Below are positions 15,762 to 24,159 of a DNA stretch of 63,296 nt, piece by piece. The notes beneath the pieces were generated by a model. The model saw only the letters and a list, made by a program, of their open reading frames with translations, ran no database searches and had not been told where the DNA came from. Where the stretch lies: contig JBDLJB010000012.1 of NCBI GenBank assembly GCA_039714555.1, positions 1 to 63,296 on the forward strand. Direction: 5' to 3'. How positions within the stretch are numbered: position 1 is the stretch's first letter; each line of letters begins with the position of its first letter. This DNA is from Namhaeicola sp039714555 (GTDB taxonomy: Bacteria; Bacteroidota; Bacteroidia; Flavobacteriales; Flavobacteriaceae). The translations under genes and the position numbers were made by a program.

Positions 15762-16304
15762 TTAAAACAAGCCAACTTTTTGTTGTTGTTGATTTAATTC
15801 TACTTTTTCTTTTAATATTAGCCTCGCTCTCGATAAATTCGATTTTGAGGTCCCTTCAGCGATTCCCAAAAGATTTGAAATTTCTTTATGAGAATATCCA
15901 TCTAGAACGTATAAATTAAATACCATTCTATATCTTTCAGGCAATTCTTGAATAATATTTAACAAAAAATCCAATGATATATCTTCTTCATTAACTTCAA
16001 GCTCAACTTCATCAGGTAAATTATTTTCAATTAAATTCAATACATTTTTTTGCCTATATGTTTGCAAAGCAGTATTGATAACGATCCTTTTCATCCACCC
16101 TTCAAAAGAGCCTTTAAACTTAAATTGATTTATTTTATCAAAAATTGTAATAAAAGCATCTTGTAAATTATCTTCCGCTTCTTGTTTATTTTTAGAATAC
16201 TTTAAACATAAAGCAAACATTTTGCCTGCAAAAAGATGATAAATCTCTGATTGCGCTTTAATGTCTCTCCTCTTACATTTATGTATGAGTTGCTTTAGAC
16301 TCAT
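15762..16304 (-). CDS. ECF-type RNA polymerase sigma factor
   Basis: A 180-residue sigma-70 family protein of the extracytoplasmic-function group. Region 2 is seen in AEDNLQDAFITIFDKINQFK with GSFEGWMKRIVINTA after it, and region 4 in LPERYRMVFNLYVLDGYSHKEI followed by LLGIAEGTSKSNLSRAR (helix-turn-helix). Region 3 is missing, as expected for ECF factors. It is the first gene of a two-gene minus-strand operon with the membrane protein that follows. Target promoters are unknown. Confidence 0.92.
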   Translation of the reverse strand: MSLKQLIHKCKRRDIKAQSEIYHLFAGKMFALCLKYSKNKQEAEDNLQDAFITIFDKINQFKFKGSFEGWMKRIVINTALQTYRQKNVLNLIENNLPDEVELEVNEEDISLDFLLNIIQELPERYRMVFNLYVLDGYSHKEISNLLGIAEGTSKSNLSRARLILKEKVELNQQQQKVGLF

Positions 16305-16424
16305 AAGTTTTATTGTTTATTATAAATTACAAGAAAAGAGTAAAATTACAATAAAAAATAAAACTCAATGTTTTTTTCATTAAAAAAATAACTTATTATT
16401 AATTTAAAGATGCTTAATCCTTAA

Positions 16425-16452
16425 TTGGTTGCGTAAAAAAAAATTACTTTTG
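16425..16452 (+). promoter_or_regulatory. Promoter of the LuxE-like gene (TTG-N17-TACTTTTG)
   Basis: TACTTTTG at 16445-16452 matches TAnnTTTG; TTG at 16425-16427 lies 17 bases before it. The start codon at 16469 is 16 bases downstream. Confidence 0.6.
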
Positions 16453-16468
16453 TACATATTAATAATTT

Positions 16469-17446
16469 ATGAATACGCCAGATATTTTTAATATAAACAG
16501 TAATAAATCCTTTGAGGATTTAGCTTTGAAAATATTTAAACATCAAGCCAAAAATAATGCTGTTTATAAAGAATTTATATCCTACATTAATATTAATCCT
16601 TTAAATGTCAATAATTTAAATGAAATTCCTTTTTTGCCAATTCAGTTTTTTAAAACTCACAAAATCATTTCAACAAAGGCCAAAATTGAAACAACTTTTT
16701 TGAGTAGTGGAACAACTGGAATGACTCAAAGTAAACACCATATTACTGATATTTCTATTTATGAAAAAAGTTTTAAAAAAGGATTTCATCACTTCTATGG
16801 AAATGATGAAGAATATATAGTTTTAGCCCTTTTACCTAGTTATTTAGAACGAAATGGTTCATCATTAATATATATGGTAACCAATTTTATCAAAAATAAC
16901 AGTTCCGAACACAGTGGTTTTTACCTTAAAAATCTTGAAGATCTTGCCAAAAAATTAAGAGAACTGGATACCAAAAACAAAAAAATCTTATTAATTGGCG
17001 TTTCATATGCTTTATTAGATCTAATTGAAAAGTACCGTTTTTCATTAAAAAACACGATTATTATGGAAACGGGAGGTATGAAAGGAAGGCGAAAAGAGTT
17101 AATTCGTAAAGAGCTGCATCATTTGTTATTAGAAGGTTTTGGAGTTGAAAAAATACATTCTGAATATGGTATGACCGAATTGCTTTCTCAAGCTTATTCA
17201 AAAGGAAATGGAGTTTTTTTTACACCTCCTTGGATGAAAGTAATGATAAGAGATACTGAAGATGCTTTAACGCTTTTACCTCATCATAAAACCGGTGGAA
17301 TCAACATTATTGATCTTGCTAATATTAACTCTTGTTCTTTTATTGCAACTCAGGATCTCGGTAAAACTTACCCGGATAATTCTTTTGAAATCATGGGTAG
17401 ATTTGATAACTCTGATATAAGAGGTTGTAATTTGATGGTGGTGTAA
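16469..17446 (+). CDS. LuxE/PaaK-like acyl-adenylate-forming protein
   Basis: A 325-residue protein related to LuxE acyl-protein synthetase and the ANL adenylate-forming enzymes. The phosphate-binding motif FLSSGTTGMTQSKH is clear (about residues 85-97), and METGGMKGRRKELIRKELH and EYGMTELLSQAY match the later family motifs. LuxE activates fatty acids for the LuxCD reductase, but no luxC, luxD or luciferase gene is near. The protein stands alone between a divergent sigma-factor operon and convergent tyrS, so its substrate is unknown. A role in lipid or pigment acylation is conceivable but unsupported by context. Confidence 0.75.
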   Translation: MNTPDIFNINSNKSFEDLALKIFKHQAKNNAVYKEFISYININPLNVNNLNEIPFLPIQFFKTHKIISTKAKIETTFLSSGTTGMTQSKHHITDISIYEKSFKKGFHHFYGNDEEYIVLALLPSYLERNGSSLIYMVTNFIKNNSSEHSGFYLKNLEDLAKKLRELDTKNKKILLIGVSYALLDLIEKYRFSLKNTIIMETGGMKGRRKELIRKELHHLLLEGFGVEKIHSEYGMTELLSQAYSKGNGVFFTPPWMKVMIRDTEDALTLLPHHKTGGINIIDLANINSCSFIATQDLGKTYPDNSFEIMGRFDNSDIRGCNLMVV

Positions 17447-17463
17447 TTCTTATTGATTATAAT

Positions 17464-17500
17464 AAAAAACCAAGTGGTTGAATTATAATCTCAACCGCTT
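17464..17500 (-). terminator. Terminator of tyrS
   Basis: AAGTGGTTGA (17472-17481) pairs with TCAACCGCTT (17491-17500) with one G-U pair. On the minus strand it is followed by GGTTTTTTATT. It lies about 25 bases beyond the tyrS stop, between convergent genes. Confidence 0.7.
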
Positions 17501-17526
17501 AGTAAAAATCTATTTAAAAGTAAAAT

Positions 17527-18822
17527 TTAAACAACTTTTAGTAAAAAGTAATTGCGTTTCCCCCTTTGTAATAAGATAAATTTTTCGGCAATTAGATCGT
17601 TTATTGATAATTCAAAATCATCCTTAACTTTTTCTTTATTTACCGAAATTGAATTTTCTTTTAAGGCTCTTCGCGCTTCACCATTCGATTTTAAAAATCC
17701 TGATTTTTCATTTAGAGCACTAACAATATCAATCCCCTTGGATAATTCAGATTTTGAAATATCTGCTTGTGGAACACCTTCAAAAACATCTAAAAATGTC
17801 ATTTCATCTAGTTGTTTTAAATCTTCAGCAGTCGATCTACCAAATAATATTGATGAAGCCTTTAACGCATTTTCATAAGCTTCAATACCATGTGCCATTG
17901 TAGTAACTTCTTCTCCTACACGTTTTTGTAACAAACGTAAATGTGGTGCTTTTTTATGTTCAGCTATCAATTCTTCAACTGTTTTCTGGTCTAAGAAAGT
18001 GAAAATCTTAATATATTTTTCTGCATCTTCATCACTCGAATTAACCCAATATTGGAAGAATTTATACGGTGAAGTCCTTTTTGCATCTAACCAAATATTA
18101 CCTCCTTCGGTCTTACCAAATTTAGTTCCATCTGCTTTTGTAACAAGTGGACTGGTTAGGGCAAAAGCTTTTCCCTGAACTTTTCTCCTAATCAATTCCG
18201 TACCAGTAGTTATATTTCCCCATTGATCACTCCCTCCAATTTGTAATTTACAATTATTATTGTTGTATAAATATAAAAAATCATATCCTTGAACCAGTTG
18301 ATAAGTAAACTCTGTAAAGCTCATTCCTTCATTAGACTCAGCATTTATCCTGTTTTTAACAGAATCTTTTGCCATCATATAATTTACAGTAATATGTTTA
18401 CCTATATCCCGTGCAAATTCTAAAAAAGTCAATTCTTTCATCCAATCATAATTATTAACCAATTCGGCACTATTAGGTTGATTACTCGAAAAATCAATAA
18501 ACCTTTCTAAAGTTTTTTTAACTCCGACAATATTCTTTTTTAAAGTTTCTTCATTTAACAAATTTCTTTCGGCTGATTTTCCTGATGGATCACCAATCAT
18601 TCCGGTTGCTCCTCCTAATAAAGCAATGGGTTTATGTCCGGCATTTTGAAAATGTTTTAATAATATTATTTGAACTAAACTACCTATATGCAGTGTATCA
18701 GCTGTTGGATCAAAACCTATATATGCTGTGGTCAATTCTTTTTTTAATTGCTCTTCCGTACCAGGCATAATGTTATGTAACAATCCACGCCATCTTAATT
18801 CTTCAACAAAATTCTTAGTCAT
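17527..18822 (-). CDS. tyrS: Tyrosyl-tRNA synthetase
   Basis: Class I aminoacyl-tRNA synthetase that charges tRNA-Tyr. The 431-residue length is normal. The HIGH-type motif is HIGSLVQ at residues 45-51, tyrosine-binding YQLVQGYDFLYLY and QIGGSDQWGNI are present, and the KMSKS-type loop is KFGKTEGG. The C-terminal S4-like RNA-binding segment (NGEARRALKENSISVNKEKV) completes the protein. It is divergent from the epimerase gene; minus-strand promoter TATCTTTG lies at 18840-18847. Confidence 0.97.
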   Translation of the reverse strand: MTKNFVEELRWRGLLHNIMPGTEEQLKKELTTAYIGFDPTADTLHIGSLVQIILLKHFQNAGHKPIALLGGATGMIGDPSGKSAERNLLNEETLKKNIVGVKKTLERFIDFSSNQPNSAELVNNYDWMKELTFLEFARDIGKHITVNYMMAKDSVKNRINAESNEGMSFTEFTYQLVQGYDFLYLYNNNNCKLQIGGSDQWGNITTGTELIRRKVQGKAFALTSPLVTKADGTKFGKTEGGNIWLDAKRTSPYKFFQYWVNSSDEDAEKYIKIFTFLDQKTVEELIAEHKKAPHLRLLQKRVGEEVTTMAHGIEAYENALKASSILFGRSTAEDLKQLDEMTFLDVFEGVPQADISKSELSKGIDIVSALNEKSGFLKSNGEARRALKENSISVNKEKVKDDFELSINDLIAEKFILLQRGKRNYFLLKVV

Positions 18823-18839
18823 TTTAAATAAAATTTTGA

Positions 18840-18847
18840 CAAAGATA
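18840..18847 (-). promoter_or_regulatory. -7 promoter element of tyrS (TATCTTTG on minus strand)
   Basis: Exact TAnnTTTG match 18 bases before the tyrS start at 18822. It overlaps the divergent promoter region of the epimerase gene. Confidence 0.6.
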
Positions 18848-18857
18848 AAAAAGAAAC

Positions 18858-18888
18858 TTTGACAAAGTTCAAATCAATTTTATATTTT
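18858..18888 (+). promoter_or_regulatory. Promoter of the epimerase gene (TTTG-N19-TATATTTT)
   Basis: TTTG at 18858-18861 and TATATTTT at 18881-18888 are spaced by 19 bases, the Bacteroidota pattern with one mismatch in the last -7 base. The ATG at 18895 is only six bases downstream, so the mRNA would be nearly leaderless. Confidence 0.55.
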
Positions 18889-18894
18889 CGCTAA

Positions 18895-19902
18895 ATGATT
18901 TTAGTAACCGGAGGCACGGGTTTAGTTGGTTCTCATCTTTTGTACCATTTGGTAACAGAAAATAAATCTGTAAAGGCCATATACCGCAAAAAAAGTGATT
19001 TAAAAAAAGTTAAAAGGATTTTTAGTTTTTATACCTCTGATTTTGATATTTATTTTCAAAAAATTGAGTGGGTCTTAGCTGAATTAAATGATATTCCATC
19101 ACTTAAAAAGGCTTTTTTAAATGTTGTAAAAGTTTATCATTGTGCTGCTATAGTATCATTTAACTCAAAAGATTACCATGAAATGCGTAAGATCAATATT
19201 AAAGGTACTACCAATATTGTAAATTTATGCATTTCTAATCAAATTAGTAAACTTTGTTATGTAAGCTCAATTGCAACAATTGAAAAGTCTTTAAGTAAAG
19301 ATCATATAACTGAAAAAAATTTCTGGAATACATCTATTGATAAAAGTGGTTATGCTATTACCAAACAAGGGGCTGAAATGGAAGTTTGGCGTGCAAGTCA
19401 GGAGGGTGTTGATGTAATCATTGTTAATCCCGGTGTAATTATTGGTTCCGGTTATTGGAATAAGGGAACCGGTAATATATTTTCAAAAATTTATAACGGT
19501 TTTAAATATTATACCAATGGTGTTACAGGGTTTGTTGGAGTTAAAGATGTTGTGAATATAATGATTGCTTTAATGAAAAGCGATATTAAAAATGAACGCT
19601 ATATTTTAGTTTCAGAAAATGCTTCTTTCAAAGATGTTTTCTTTTCTATTGCAGATAGTTTTAATGTTAAACGCCCTTCTAAAAAAGTAACAAAAACATT
19701 AAGTGAAATTGCTTGGAGAATTGATTTACTTAGAAGTTCAATTTTTAATATATCACCAATGCTTAGCAAACATTCTGCAAGAGCTTCTCACAATAAAAAA
19801 TATTATTCTTCAAAAAAAGTAAAAATAGCTCTAAATTATACTTTTGAACCTTTATCTAAAACGATACAAACAACTTGCAAACATTTTTTAAAAGATCTTT
19901 AA
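18895..19902 (+). CDS. NAD(P)-dependent epimerase/dehydratase family protein (extended SDR)
   Basis: A 335-residue extended short-chain dehydrogenase/reductase. The Rossmann motif GGTGLVGSHL is at residues 6-15, YHCAAIVSF follows, and the catalytic pair appears as YVSSIATI and YAITKQGAE (Y-x3-K). Relatives act on nucleotide sugars, dihydroflavonol-like or sterol-like substrates; nothing here identifies the substrate. It stands alone, convergent with the DUF4296 gene whose stop lies one base after its own. Confidence 0.85.
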   Translation: MILVTGGTGLVGSHLLYHLVTENKSVKAIYRKKSDLKKVKRIFSFYTSDFDIYFQKIEWVLAELNDIPSLKKAFLNVVKVYHCAAIVSFNSKDYHEMRKINIKGTTNIVNLCISNQISKLCYVSSIATIEKSLSKDHITEKNFWNTSIDKSGYAITKQGAEMEVWRASQEGVDVIIVNPGVIIGSGYWNKGTGNIFSKIYNGFKYYTNGVTGFVGVKDVVNIMIALMKSDIKNERYILVSENASFKDVFFSIADSFNVKRPSKKVTKTLSEIAWRIDLLRSSIFNISPMLSKHSARASHNKKYYSSKKVKIALNYTFEPLSKTIQTTCKHFLKDL

Positions 19903-19903
19903 A

Positions 19904-20320
19904 TTATCTTGGTATTTTCTTTTTCGAGCTTTTGTTATTACGAATAAATTTTAATGAATCGTATGCTTGTTTAGCTATTGAATCAGGTTCAATTTCATAT
20001 CGTTTTCGAATATCATCTAACCTTTTATTAATCTCTTCATACATTTCTCTATATTCATCGACATTTGAAGTATAATAAAGGTTACTAGAAGCAAAACGAG
20101 TACTGTCTATTTTGTATTTATCAAAGACCAAAAACATATATTTTTTGCTTTTTTCACTATTAATATTATTAACACTAGTGGCCCCGATAGCCAAGTGCAT
20201 GTCAGTTAGCAAATCAATCATTTGATCTTTTGCAATTAAATCCTTCGGTTTTTTATAATTTGTTTTCCCTTCACATGAAACAAAAAAAACCAATAATAGT
20301 ATGTATTTAAAAAACTTCAT
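19904..20320 (-). CDS. DUF4296 lipoprotein
   Basis: A 138-residue predicted lipoprotein with signal sequence MKFFKYILLLVFFVSC and a lipobox cysteine at residue 16. The body matches DUF4296 (AKDQMIDLLTDMHLAIGA, then a tyrosine-rich YYTSNVDEYREMYEEI segment), a family confined to Bacteroidota and of unknown function. It starts directly at the end of the dihydroorotase gene with no gap and is likely translated together with it. Confidence 0.85.
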   Translation of the reverse strand: MKFFKYILLLVFFVSCEGKTNYKKPKDLIAKDQMIDLLTDMHLAIGATSVNNINSEKSKKYMFLVFDKYKIDSTRFASSNLYYTSNVDEYREMYEEINKRLDDIRKRYEIEPDSIAKQAYDSLKFIRNNKSSKKKIPR

Positions 20321-21661
20321 CTATCTATTAAATATTAGTCGTTTACCTTTAATACTTTCATCAAAAACTCCTTGGTTATAACTCAAATTACCATTTACAA
20401 AAGTATGTGTTACTGTACTGTTAAAAGTTGTTCCTTCAAAAGGAGACCAACCACATTTATATAAAATATTTTCTTTTGAAACTGTTTGAGGTTGATTTAA
20501 ATCAACCAAAACGAGATCTGCAAAAAAGTCCTTTTTTATAAAACCCCTTTTCTCAATTTTATAAATCTTTGCCGGATTATGGCACATTTTTTCTACAACT
20601 TTTTCTAAAGAAATTCTTTTGTTATCTACTTCTTCCAACATAGCCAAAAGCGCATGCTGTACCAATGGTCCGCCACTAGGTGCCTTAGTGTAAACTTTTT
20701 GTTTTTCATCAAGTGTGTGGGGAGCATGATCTGTAGCGATAATATCTAATCTATCATCGAGTAAGGCTTGCCATAAACCTTCTTTATCATTTTTAGTTTT
20801 AACCGCAGGATTCCATTTGATCAATGTCCCTTTTTCTGCATAATCACTATCATCAAACCATAAATGATGAACGCAAACTTCGGCGGTAATTTGTTTTTTC
20901 TCTAAGGGAATATCATTTGAAAATAAATTGGTTTCTTTTTCTGTTGAAAGATGAAAAACATGTAACCTTGCACCTGTTTTTTTTGCTAGAGCAACCGCTT
21001 TTGATGATGAAATATAACAAGCTTCTTCATTTCTGATGATCGGATGAAATTCAATAGGAATATCATCACCATACTTTGCTTTATATTTTGATAAATTATT
21101 TTTAATCGTTGTTTCATCTTCACAATGAACAGCAATTAGCATTTTTGTAGAAGAGAATATTTTTTCAAGTACATTTTCATTATCAACCAGCATATTACCG
21201 GTTGAAGACCCTAAAAACAATTTAATTCCAGCAACATTTTTAGGATTTGTTTTGAGTAATTCTTCCAAATTATCATTTGTACCTCCTATCATAAAAGAAT
21301 AATTTGCATAGGAATCTTTTGAAGCAATTTTGAATTTGTCCTCTAATATTTCTTGGGTCGTTGCTTGTGGAATAGTATTTGGCATTTCAATGAAAGAAGT
21401 TATTCCTCCTGCTATTGCAGCTTTTGACTCGGTCTTAATATTTGCTTTATGAGTTAATCCTGGTTCACGAAAATGCACTTGATCATCTATTATTCCCGGA
21501 AGTAAATATTTACCATCAGCATTAATAATCTTACTTATTGAAGGGTTTACATCAATATTATCTTTAATTTCAGCAATAATATTTCCTTTAATGAACACAT
21601 CTTTTTTTTCAATCTTACCTTCGTTAACTACAAATGCATCTTTTATTAAAATAGAACTCAT
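20321..21661 (-). CDS. pyrC: Dihydroorotase
   Basis: Third step of pyrimidine synthesis: cyclises carbamoyl aspartate to dihydroorotate. The 446-residue protein is an amidohydrolase with metal-site motifs LPGIIDDQVHFREPGLTHK (given by its key residues His63 and Arg65), AVHCEDE, HVFHLST and IATDHAPHT. Note that the usual first histidine of the HxH pair is glutamine here (Q61-V-H63). The long, class I length fits Bacteroidota dihydroorotases. It is followed without a gap by DUF4296 and preceded by a sugar-transferase gene. Confidence 0.92.
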   Translation of the reverse strand: MSSILIKDAFVVNEGKIEKKDVFIKGNIIAEIKDNIDVNPSISKIINADGKYLLPGIIDDQVHFREPGLTHKANIKTESKAAIAGGITSFIEMPNTIPQATTQEILEDKFKIASKDSYANYSFMIGGTNDNLEELLKTNPKNVAGIKLFLGSSTGNMLVDNENVLEKIFSSTKMLIAVHCEDETTIKNNLSKYKAKYGDDIPIEFHPIIRNEEACYISSSKAVALAKKTGARLHVFHLSTEKETNLFSNDIPLEKKQITAEVCVHHLWFDDSDYAEKGTLIKWNPAVKTKNDKEGLWQALLDDRLDIIATDHAPHTLDEKQKVYTKAPSGGPLVQHALLAMLEEVDNKRISLEKVVEKMCHNPAKIYKIEKRGFIKKDFFADLVLVDLNQPQTVSKENILYKCGWSPFEGTTFNSTVTHTFVNGNLSYNQGVFDESIKGKRLIFNR

Positions 21662-21695
21662 TTCTTTATTGTTTTAATTTCTAAAAAATACTTAT

Positions 21696-22415
21696 TTATT
21701 TTGGCAAACCTTTAAAGCGCATAGAAATGATTCCAAAAATTGCTTCAGTGATTATGGTTTTACTCATTTTAGATTCACCCAAAGTTCTATCAGTAAAAAT
21801 TACGGAAACTTCCTTTATATTAAAACCGTGTTTCCAGGCTTTAAATTTCATTTCAATTTGAAAAGCATATCCCACAAATCTAATTTTATCAAGTTTAATA
21901 GTCTCTAAAACTTTTCGTTTATAACAAACAAAACCTGCCGTAGTGTCATTAATTGGGATACCTGTAATAAACTTAACATATTTTGAAGCAAAATATGAAA
22001 GTAAAACCCTTTTCATGGGCCAGTTTACTACATTGACACCTTTTGAATACCTCGACCCTATCGATAAATCGGCACCTTGAACAACACATGCTTCATACAA
22101 CCTGTTTAAATCTTTTGGATCATGCGAAAAATCGGCATCCATTTCAATAATATAGTCATACTTTTTAGCTATGGCCCATTTAAAACCATGAATATACGCT
22201 GCACCTAAACCATTTTTTTCTTTCCTTATTTCAAGAAATAAACTTTTGGGAAATTCTTTCTGTAAATCTTTAACTATTTTAGCTGTGCCATCAGGAGAAC
22301 TATCATCAACAACTAGTATATCAAAAGCTTTTTTTTGCGAAAAAGTTTTGCGAATAATCAATTCAATATTCTCTTTTTCATTATAAGTTGGAATAATAAC
22401 CAGCGTGTCTTGCAT
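21696..22415 (-). CDS. Polyprenol monophosphomannose synthase-like glycosyltransferase (GT2)
   Basis: A 239-residue family 2 glycosyltransferase of the Dpm1 type, which transfers a sugar from a nucleotide sugar to a polyprenyl phosphate at the inner face of the membrane. Motifs: VIIPTYNEKENI at residues 6-17, DDSSPDGTA, and the metal-binding EMDADFSHDP. There is no C-terminal membrane domain, as in soluble Dpm1-type enzymes. The divergent ArnT-like transferase at 22483 could use its product as donor. It lies 34 bases before the dihydroorotase gene on the same strand. Confidence 0.9.
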   Translation of the reverse strand: MQDTLVIIPTYNEKENIELIIRKTFSQKKAFDILVVDDSSPDGTAKIVKDLQKEFPKSLFLEIRKEKNGLGAAYIHGFKWAIAKKYDYIIEMDADFSHDPKDLNRLYEACVVQGADLSIGSRYSKGVNVVNWPMKRVLLSYFASKYVKFITGIPINDTTAGFVCYKRKVLETIKLDKIRFVGYAFQIEMKFKAWKHGFNIKEVSVIFTDRTLGESKMSKTIITEAIFGIISMRFKGLPK

Positions 22416-22434
22416 AATATAATTTTTGTTGCAG

Positions 22435-22442
22435 CAAAGTTA
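22435..22442 (-). promoter_or_regulatory. -7 promoter element of the GT2/dihydroorotase operon (TAACTTTG)
   Basis: On the minus strand TAACTTTG matches TAnnTTTG, 19 bases before the start at 22415. Confidence 0.55.
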
Positions 22443-22456
22443 ATACAAATTATTAC

Positions 22457-22464
22457 TAATTTTG
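22457..22464 (+). promoter_or_regulatory. -7 promoter element of the ArnT-like gene (TAATTTTG)
   Basis: TAATTTTG matches TAnnTTTG, 18 bases before the ATG at 22483. It lies back to back with the divergent GT2 promoter in a 67-base intergenic region. Confidence 0.55.
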
Positions 22465-22482
22465 TGTTAATAAATTTTCTAG

Positions 22483-24159
22483 ATGAAAGTAATTCTAAAA
22501 CCCAAATATCAATTCTTCTTTTTTGTTGTAATATTTTTTTTGATCAACTTTTTTCAAAGTAAGTATACAGCGTTGTTTGAAGATGAAGCCTATTATTGGG
22601 TCTGGGCTCAAAACATGTCTTTTGGATATTTTGATCACCCTCCAATGGTTGCTCTTTGGATTAAAATTAGTAGTTACTTTTTTGATAATGAACTTGGTGT
22701 ACGATTTTTTTCTGTAATAGGTTTTACGATATTACTAATTATTATTTGGAAACTAATTGATGCAAGAAATAAACAAAACTATGTATGGTTATTTTTTTTA
22801 TTAATTGTGTCCGTTGCATTTTTAAACGTTTTTGGTTTTATAACTACACCTGACACACCTCTTTTATTATTTGTAGCCTTGTTTTTATATTTCTATAAAA
22901 ATTTCTTACAATACAATAATTGGCTCTATACTTTGGGCTTAGGTTTTTCAATGGCAGGAATGTTGTACAGTAAATATCATGGTATATTGGTCATATTTTT
23001 TGTAGTTCTATCAAATCTATCTTTGTTAAAAAATAAAAAGTTTTGGATAGCAGGTTTATTTGGTTTTTTATTGTTTTTACCCCATTTGCAATGGCAATTC
23101 ATCAATGATTTTCCTTCATTTAGGTATCATTTAATTGACAGGGGAAAAGAACCCTATAAAATTGAAAACACTTTACTTCATTTTGTAAATCAAATCGCTA
23201 TTGTTGGTATTACTTTTCCTTTAGTTTATTATGCCTTTTTTAAAGAAAAGACTAAAAATCTTTTTGAAAGATCATTAAAATATATTGTATTTGGGTTTAT
23301 CTTTTTTTTCTTTTTAAGTACTTATAAATCGAACCCTCAGGCACAATGGACCATCGCAATTTTAATACCGCTGATCATTTTGTCATTTCGTTATTTCATC
23401 AAACATCAAAAAGCGAGAAAATGGTTAATTATTTTAGGGTCTATTCAATTCTTGATTATATTAATCGCAAGAATTTTTTTAGCTGATGAAAATATTTCTC
23501 CTATAAAATTAGAACCACATATAGCAAGTATATGGGTAAATGAGTTAAAAGAAAAAACTAATAGTAAGCCCATTGTATTTATGAATTATTCTTATCGGAA
23601 TGCTTCAATTTATAGATTTTATACCGGAATAAAAACACATTCTCATAGTATTATTAAAGGAAGAAAAAGTCAATATGATTTAGAAGATTTTGAAAAAAAT
23701 ATGCAAAGTGATAATGTTGTTGCAATTAGTAATTTGATAGATGGGCCTCTTTATGTTTTAAAGGGTGATAAAAAATTATATGGTACAGAAATCAAAAAAT
23801 ACACAACTTTTCAAAGAGTTACCTGTACAATTTCTTTAAAAGAAATTTTACTAACTCCCGGTAAAGAAAATTTTGTAGAATTTGAATTTCACAATACTTA
23901 TTCTAAAGACATATCATTTGAAAACACCTCATTTAAAGGTGTTTTTCAAGAGAAAAGAAATAAAATATTATATGAAGTTCCTTTGAAAATTGATAATTTA
24001 GCTCCGGTTAAAGGGAATGAAATACGAAAAATGACTGCTAAATTTATAGCTCCTGAAATTGATCAAAATGAAGAGATCACGTTTAGAATTGGTATACAGT
24101 TTTATGACCTATTAGCAGGTTTTCAAGGAAATAAAGTAACCGTTAAACTGAAAAAATAA
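22483..24159 (+). CDS. ArnT/PMT-family membrane glycosyltransferase (GT39/GT83)
   Basis: A 558-residue multi-pass membrane glycosyltransferase using a polyprenyl-phosphate sugar donor. The first outer loop has ALFEDEAYYWVWAQNMSFGYFDHPPM, whose DEAYY and FDHPP pattern is the family hallmark (catalytic Asp/Glu). About ten hydrophobic segments follow to residue 330, then a soluble C-terminal domain of about 220 residues outside the membrane. It is divergent from a Dpm1-like gene that could make its donor. The acceptor (protein, lipid or glycan) is unknown. Confidence 0.88.
   Translation: MKVILKPKYQFFFFVVIFFLINFFQSKYTALFEDEAYYWVWAQNMSFGYFDHPPMVALWIKISSYFFDNELGVRFFSVIGFTILLIIIWKLIDARNKQNYVWLFFLLIVSVAFLNVFGFITTPDTPLLLFVALFLYFYKNFLQYNNWLYTLGLGFSMAGMLYSKYHGILVIFFVVLSNLSLLKNKKFWIAGLFGFLLFLPHLQWQFINDFPSFRYHLIDRGKEPYKIENTLLHFVNQIAIVGITFPLVYYAFFKEKTKNLFERSLKYIVFGFIFFFFLSTYKSNPQAQWTIAILIPLIILSFRYFIKHQKARKWLIILGSIQFLIILIARIFLADENISPIKLEPHIASIWVNELKEKTNSKPIVFMNYSYRNASIYRFYTGIKTHSHSIIKGRKSQYDLEDFEKNMQSDNVVAISNLIDGPLYVLKGDKKLYGTEIKKYTTFQRVTCTISLKEILLTPGKENFVEFEFHNTYSKDISFENTSFKGVFQEKRNKILYEVPLKIDNLAPVKGNEIRKMTAKFIAPEIDQNEEITFRIGIQFYDLLAGFQGNKVTVKLKK

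Noticed and set aside
16469..17446. Bioluminescence operon
   Set aside because: Only the LuxE-like protein is present; no luxCDAB genes lie within the window.
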